A stretch of 10,579 nucleotides of DNA, taken from an uncultured Sutterella sp. Lineage in GTDB: Bacteria > Pseudomonadota > Gammaproteobacteria > Burkholderiales > Burkholderiaceae_F. The notes beneath the pieces were generated by a model, which was given only the letters and a program-made list of their open reading frames with translations, searched no databases and had not been told where the DNA came from. The translations under genes were made by a program, and so were the position numbers. The number at the start of each line of letters is the position of its first letter. The first letter of the stretch is position 1. Positions 7,186-10,579 of this stretch are shown here, in pieces. The stretch is taken from NCBI GenBank assembly GCA_900554375.1, contig USHK01000025.1:1-10579 (forward strand), in the 5' to 3' direction.

Positions 7186-8181
7186 ATGACGAAACCCAAA
7201 ATCGCAGTCATCGGCACCGGAGGCACCATTGTCAGCAGCGGCGCGAATGCAACGCAAATGACGGGCTACAGCATTACGGACGCCGATATTCATTCGATCG
7301 TCTCGGCTCTGCCTGAGCTCAATGACATCGCTGAAATTGCCACCTTCTCAGTTTTCAATATCGGTTCGAGCAATATTAAGCTGTCCAACTGGCTCGAACT
7401 CGTGCGTCTCATAAACGAGCTATCTAAAGACAACTACGACGGTTTTGTTGTCACGCACGGAACCGACACAATGGAAGAAACCGCATTCTTTGCGAATCTG
7501 ACATTGAAAACGGATAAACCCGTTGTCTTTACCGGTTCCATGAAGCCCGCCACCGCCGTTTCCGCCGACGGTCCCTTAAATCTTTTAAATGCGGTGCGCT
7601 TAGCCGGCTGTCCCAAAGCTGTCGGCAAAGGTGTCCTGGTTACACTTAACGGCGCCATTCACGGAGCGCGCGACGTCGTCAAAACCAACAGCATGGCGGT
7701 AGAAACGTTCAAGTCTCCGAATAGTGGTCCGTTCGGATACATTATTGGAGACCAAATTGATTTTCTAAGCCAGTCGGTCAAACCTCACACGACGCGATCT
7801 TGTTTCGAGGTTGAAGAAGGAGACTCTGTCGAAGACTACCCGAAAGTCTATGCCCTCCTATGCTGTGCCGATCAAGATGTAGATTTGCTCGAAGCTGCCG
7901 TAGCCAGAGGCTGCCAAGGCATCGTGCTGAGCTGCACAGGAAACGGTTCTGTTCCTTTAGTTTTTGAACCCGTCCTTCAGAAAGCTCAGGACATCGTCTG
8001 TGTTCGTTCAAGCCGAACCGGCAGCGGACCCGTTACCGAAGGGATGACGCGTTGGCAACTCAACGGTATGATTCCCTCGGGTACTTTAAATCCACAAAAA
8101 GCAAGAGTCCTGCTTCAGTTAAGCCTTAAGAAGTTCGGGCTTGATCGGAAAAAAATTAAAGAGATCTTCAAAACATATTGA
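7186..8181 (+). CDS. L-asparaginase, type II-like sequence without a signal peptide
   Basis: Hydrolyses L-asparagine to aspartate and ammonia; some family members also act on glutamine. The 331-residue protein follows E. coli AnsB closely. It has the first catalytic threonine T14 in GTGGTI, substrate-binding Y28 and S61 (NIGS), the second threonine/aspartate pair in HGTDTMEET (T93, D94), and SADGPLNLLNAV (126-137). The catalytic lysine is K166 in RDVVKTNS, and the C-terminus has SGTLNPQKARVLLQL (298-312). All five catalytic-site residues I can map are present. AnsB carries a roughly 22-residue signal peptide; here the protein begins MTKPKIAVIGTGG directly at the first strand, and no in-frame hydrophobic extension exists upstream. 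It is therefore predicted to be cytoplasmic. GAGG lies six bases before the ATG. It sits 73 bases after the transporter and 30 bases before the amidohydrolase, consistent with one operon that makes aspartate inside the cell. Confidence 0.93.
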   Translation: MTKPKIAVIGTGGTIVSSGANATQMTGYSITDADIHSIVSALPELNDIAEIATFSVFNIGSSNIKLSNWLELVRLINELSKDNYDGFVVTHGTDTMEETAFFANLTLKTDKPVVFTGSMKPATAVSADGPLNLLNAVRLAGCPKAVGKGVLVTLNGAIHGARDVVKTNSMAVETFKSPNSGPFGYIIGDQIDFLSQSVKPHTTRSCFEVEEGDSVEDYPKVYALLCCADQDVDLLEAAVARGCQGIVLSCTGNGSVPLVFEPVLQKAQDIVCVRSSRTGSGPVTEGMTRWQLNGMIPSGTLNPQKARVLLQLSLKKFGLDRKKIKEIFKTY

Positions 8182-8211
8182 TCTTATTGATCATTTACCT
8201 AAGGAGAAAAA

Positions 8212-9618
8212 ATGTACGACTTACTTCTCAAGAATGCTTGGGTCGTCGATCCTCTGAATTCTGTCAACGGGGTTGCCGATGTCGCTATTCAGGACGGCAA
8301 AATTGCAAAGGTTCAGCGCGACATTACGGAAGAAGCTAAAGAAGTCATCGACTTCACAGGAAAAACACTTCAACCCGGTATTATCGACAGCCATGTACAC
8401 CTCGGTGAAATGTGGGGGTCTCCCTTCGGTCCGAGAATGCTGGCTATGAACGGCGTCACGACTTGCCTGGACATGGCCGGTCCTTTGGATAACATTCTTG
8501 ACAATGTTCCTAAATATGGTGTCGGCATTAACATGGCGATCCTTCAGTTCGCCTCTCCTCCCTTTACCTTCAAGGATGCCAATCCTTCCCAACAGGAAAT
8601 GATCGACCTGATCGATAAATCCTTAGAAGAAGGCGCGCTCGGCGTCAAACTCCTCGGCGGCCACTATCCCCTTGAACCGGAAGTCTCTTCCCTTCTGATC
8701 CGCACGGCTCTCGAGCGCAGAGCTTACGTTGCCTGGCACGCCGGTACCACCAAGAACGGCTCTAACATCAACGGTATGATCGAAGCCGTGAAGATGGCTG
8801 ACGGCTATCCGATGCACTTAGCCCATATCAATGCTTACTGCCGCGGCGCCATCAAAGACGCAATGGAAGAAACGGCCATTGCAATTGATCTGCTTAAAGC
8901 CAATCCCAACATCTTCTGCGAAAGCTATGTCTCTCCGAAGAACGGTACTCGTCTGACTTGCGACAAGGACGGCAAGATCCAGTCCAAAGTAACCGGCAAC
9001 TGCTTGAGAGCTTTCGGTTTCACGGAAGACAAAGACGGCGTCCGAGCCGCGCTTTTAGCCGGTAAAGCCTTTGTGGTTTACGATGCAGGCGGCTACTCTG
9101 ATCTGATGACCGGTGAAGAAGCTCTTCGCCGCTGGGAGGCTGCTGACACGAATGTCGGCGGCAGCTTCAACATTAATCCTCCGCTCCCACGCATCGCCTT
9201 GGCCCAGGCCAAACGAGACGACGGCTCCTTCGTCGTAGATGCGATTTCCACCGACGGCGGCTGCATTCCACGCAACGTCATCCTTTCCCAGGGGCTTTCT
9301 CTCGTAAAACTCGATATCTTGAGCCTCAGCGAGTTTGCACAAAAGACTTCTTTGAATCCGGCGCGCATGCTCCGTCTGGCAAACAAGGGTCACCTCTCTG
9401 TTGGTGCAGATGCAGATATCACCGTGTACGACTTAGCTACACAGATGCCTGTTGCTTCCTTCATTGAAGGCCGTAAGGTCCTCTTTAACGGGGAACTGGT
9501 TTCTAAGGGAGCTGCCGTCATCTGTACTGAACACGGCAAAGACGCCATTGAAAAACGGGGCATGAAGGCCATTGTGGTCGACCCTGGTAAACAGATCGAA
9601 AGAATCACGGCCCTCTAA
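8212..9618 (+). CDS. Metal-dependent amidohydrolase of unknown substrate
   Basis: A 468-residue enzyme of the amidohydrolase superfamily (urease/hydantoinase/dihydroorotase fold). The N-terminal small beta domain (about 1-55) leads into the metal motif DSHVHLGEMWG with H61 and H63. Candidate further ligands are K146 in GVKLLGG (possible carboxylated lysine), H176 in WHAGTT, H202 or H205 in HLAHINAYC, and D348 in STDGG. The K-H-H spacing (30 and 29 residues, using H205) resembles binuclear subtype I enzymes such as phosphotriesterase and isoaspartyl dipeptidase. The C-terminal part (about 375-440) shows the usual return to the beta domain: NPARMLRL, GHLSVGADADITVYDL, then FNGELV. Substrate candidates are N-acyl or N-carbamoyl amino acids, cyclic imides or isoaspartyl dipeptides; the sequence alone cannot choose. 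A strong GGAG precedes the ATG. It is the last gene of the transporter-asparaginase run and is followed by a terminator. Confidence 0.85.
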   Translation: MYDLLLKNAWVVDPLNSVNGVADVAIQDGKIAKVQRDITEEAKEVIDFTGKTLQPGIIDSHVHLGEMWGSPFGPRMLAMNGVTTCLDMAGPLDNILDNVPKYGVGINMAILQFASPPFTFKDANPSQQEMIDLIDKSLEEGALGVKLLGGHYPLEPEVSSLLIRTALERRAYVAWHAGTTKNGSNINGMIEAVKMADGYPMHLAHINAYCRGAIKDAMEETAIAIDLLKANPNIFCESYVSPKNGTRLTCDKDGKIQSKVTGNCLRAFGFTEDKDGVRAALLAGKAFVVYDAGGYSDLMTGEEALRRWEAADTNVGGSFNINPPLPRIALAQAKRDDGSFVVDAISTDGGCIPRNVILSQGLSLVKLDILSLSEFAQKTSLNPARMLRLANKGHLSVGADADITVYDLATQMPVASFIEGRKVLFNGELVSKGAAVICTEHGKDAIEKRGMKAIVVDPGKQIERITAL

Positions 9619-9634
9619 AGTTTTTTTGCAGTTC

Positions 9635-9669
9635 AAAGCGGAGCCTCGGAACGACTCCGCTTTTTCTTT
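9635..9669 (+). terminator. Rho-independent terminator after the amidohydrolase gene
   Basis: Nine-base-pair stem AAAGCGGAG (9635-9643) and CTCCGCTTT (9655-9663) with an 11-base loop, followed by TTCTTTC. It marks the end of the transporter-asparaginase-amidohydrolase unit. Confidence 0.87.
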
Positions 9670-9843
9670 CCCGAGGCTATCGAAATCTGTTCATCTCGTT
9701 ATTTCGCAAGTTTCCAAAAATCTTTCCCTGACAGATCTATTGGTGCTTCCCCACCTTCCCATGACGGCATCTTTCTGAAACAATTAAGAGTTATGGGTGA
9801 CTCCAGCACCCTGCTTTTTATAGAACAACCTCAAAGGAAAGAT
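9670..9843 (+). promoter_or_regulatory. Region upstream of the M20 peptidase gene
   Basis: A 174-base gap after a terminator, so the M20 gene probably has its own promoter here. TATAGA (9819-9824) is a possible -10, but no good -35 lies 16-18 bases before it. An ATG at 9793 is in frame with the peptidase but lacks a ribosome binding site. AAAGGA (9833-9838) directs translation to 9844. Confidence 0.35.
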
Positions 9844-10530
9844 ATGACCGATCCGCGTCCCGTCTGCACAGAACATACCCAAGAAATCATCAAAAACCTG
9901 CGCTCTAACGCACAAGTCGAGGCTGCCCTTGAACAGGCTGTCAAACAGCAGGAAAAGCGTATTGCCGACCAAATCAAATTAACCGAAACCCCAGCTCCTC
10001 CTTTCCATGAACAAGAAAGAGCCAAAGTTCTCCTTGACATGTTCAAAGCGTACGGATTGACCGATGTCAAACTTGACGCCATCGGTAACGTAATCGGCCG
10101 CAGAAAGGGCACCGGCAACGGACCTACCCTCGTCGTCGGAGCCCATATCGATACCGTCTTTCCTGCGGGAACTGACTGCAAGGTTCACAAGGACGGTGAC
10201 ATCTACAGCGCCCCGGGAATCTCCGATGACGCTGCCGGTTTAGCCTCCATGCTGCAAGTTATCCGCTGCTTCAACGAAAACAACATCGAAACCGTCGGTG
10301 ACATCGTTTTTGTCGGAACTTTAGGTGAAGAAGGCAACGGCGACTTACGCGGCTGCAAGGCACTCTTCAAAGAAAAAAATGACTACGACGGCATGATTGC
10401 CATTGACTCTGCCAACGTTCACCGCATCCTGCGCGGGGCTGTCGGCTGCAAGCGTTTCCGTATCATTTTCGAAGGCCCCGGCGGACACAGTCTCCACAAG
10501 TTTGGCATCGTCGGCTCCGCTATTCACGGT
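9844..10530 (+). CDS. M20-family metallopeptidase, 3' end missing
   Basis: The N-terminal 229 codons of a zinc-dependent M20 peptidase/deacylase (carboxypeptidase G2, ArgE, PepT relatives). Landmarks from the ATG at 9844: ETPAPPFHEQERA (48-60), typical of the family; metal-binding H101 and neighbouring D103 in GAHIDTVFP; the bridging aspartate in GISDDAAG (D128 or D129); the catalytic and metal glutamates in GEEGNGDLRG (E162, E163); and a further aspartate in AIDSA (D188). The dimerisation/lid domain has just begun (GPGGHSLHKF). The final metal-binding histidine and the rest of the protein, likely some 180-200 more residues, are beyond the window. Genomic sequence stops at 10530; the six codons that appear to follow (LSLIHI) are translated adapter. 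It follows the amidohydrolase on the same strand but behind a terminator. It probably cleaves peptides or acyl-amino acids in the cytoplasm; the substrate is unknown. Confidence 0.9.
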
Positions 10531-10579
10531 CTGTCTCTTATACACATCTGACGCTGCCGACGACTCCTTACGTGTAGAT
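10531..10579. other. Illumina Nextera transposase adapter with i5 index (not genomic)
   Basis: Bases 10531-10549 are the 19-base Tn5 mosaic end in the orientation read at an insert end. Bases 10550-10563 (GACGCTGCCGACGA) complete the reverse complement of the Nextera Read 1 adapter. CTCCTTAC (10564-10571) is the reverse complement of the i5 index GTAAGGAG (S505 in the standard set, from memory). GTGTAGAT (10572-10579) begins the reverse complement of the P5 flow-cell sequence. This order matches library read-through exactly and has no biological meaning. Confidence 0.98.

Noticed and set aside
6768..7229. A 153-codon minus-strand frame opposite the transporter
   Set aside because: It is antisense to conserved DcuC-family sequence, is low in recognisable content and spans the operon hairpin.
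9793..9843. Upstream ATG for the M20 peptidase adding 17 residues
   Set aside because: It has no ribosome binding site, while the ATG at 9844 has AAAGGA at proper spacing.
10531..10549. Tn5 transposon end as a natural mobile element
   Set aside because: It is followed directly by adapter, index and P5 sequence, which only occurs in a sequencing library molecule.
10528..10551. C-terminal residues LSLIHI of the M20 protein
   Set aside because: They are translated from Nextera adapter, not genomic DNA.

Overview
The window looks like chromosomal DNA of a gut betaproteobacterium in the order Burkholderiales, most plausibly Sutterellaceae (Parasutterella or Sutterella). The reasons are the order purM / hda / HAD hydrolase / pcnB, which I recall from Burkholderiales chromosomes, a G+C content that looks near 50% by eye, and an anaerobic C4-dicarboxylate/amino-acid gene set. 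This assignment is inference; no 16S or other marker gene is present. The last 49 bases (10531-10579) are not genomic. They are Illumina Nextera adapter plus an index sequence, so the true sequence ends at 10530.

Left part (1-2791, minus strand): a tight housekeeping operon reading right to left. It holds hda (DnaA inactivator), a HAD-IB phosphatase-like hydrolase joined to hda by a GTGA stop/start overlap, and pcnB (poly(A) polymerase I). The pcnB gene appears to start at a TTG codon and runs off the left edge in its basic C-terminal tail. A 150-base divergent intergenic region follows.

Middle part (2942-4660, plus strand): a small leaderless DsbC-like thioredoxin-fold protein with its own strong terminator, then purM (purine biosynthesis) with its own terminator.

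Right part (4704-10530, plus strand): an accessory catabolic block. It contains a LysR-type regulator broken by a one-base frameshift, a DcuC-family C4-dicarboxylate transporter, a leaderless type II-like L-asparaginase, a metal-dependent amidohydrolase of unknown substrate, a terminator, and the first 229 codons of an M20 metallopeptidase. The natural reading is uptake/exchange and hydrolysis of amide-bearing amino-acid compounds, giving aspartate that feeds fumarate/succinate metabolism. The amidohydrolase and M20 enzyme would release amino acids from blocked or peptide-linked precursors. The enzyme families are well supported; the combined pathway is inference.

No CRISPR array, tRNA, rRNA, insertion sequence or phage gene was seen.
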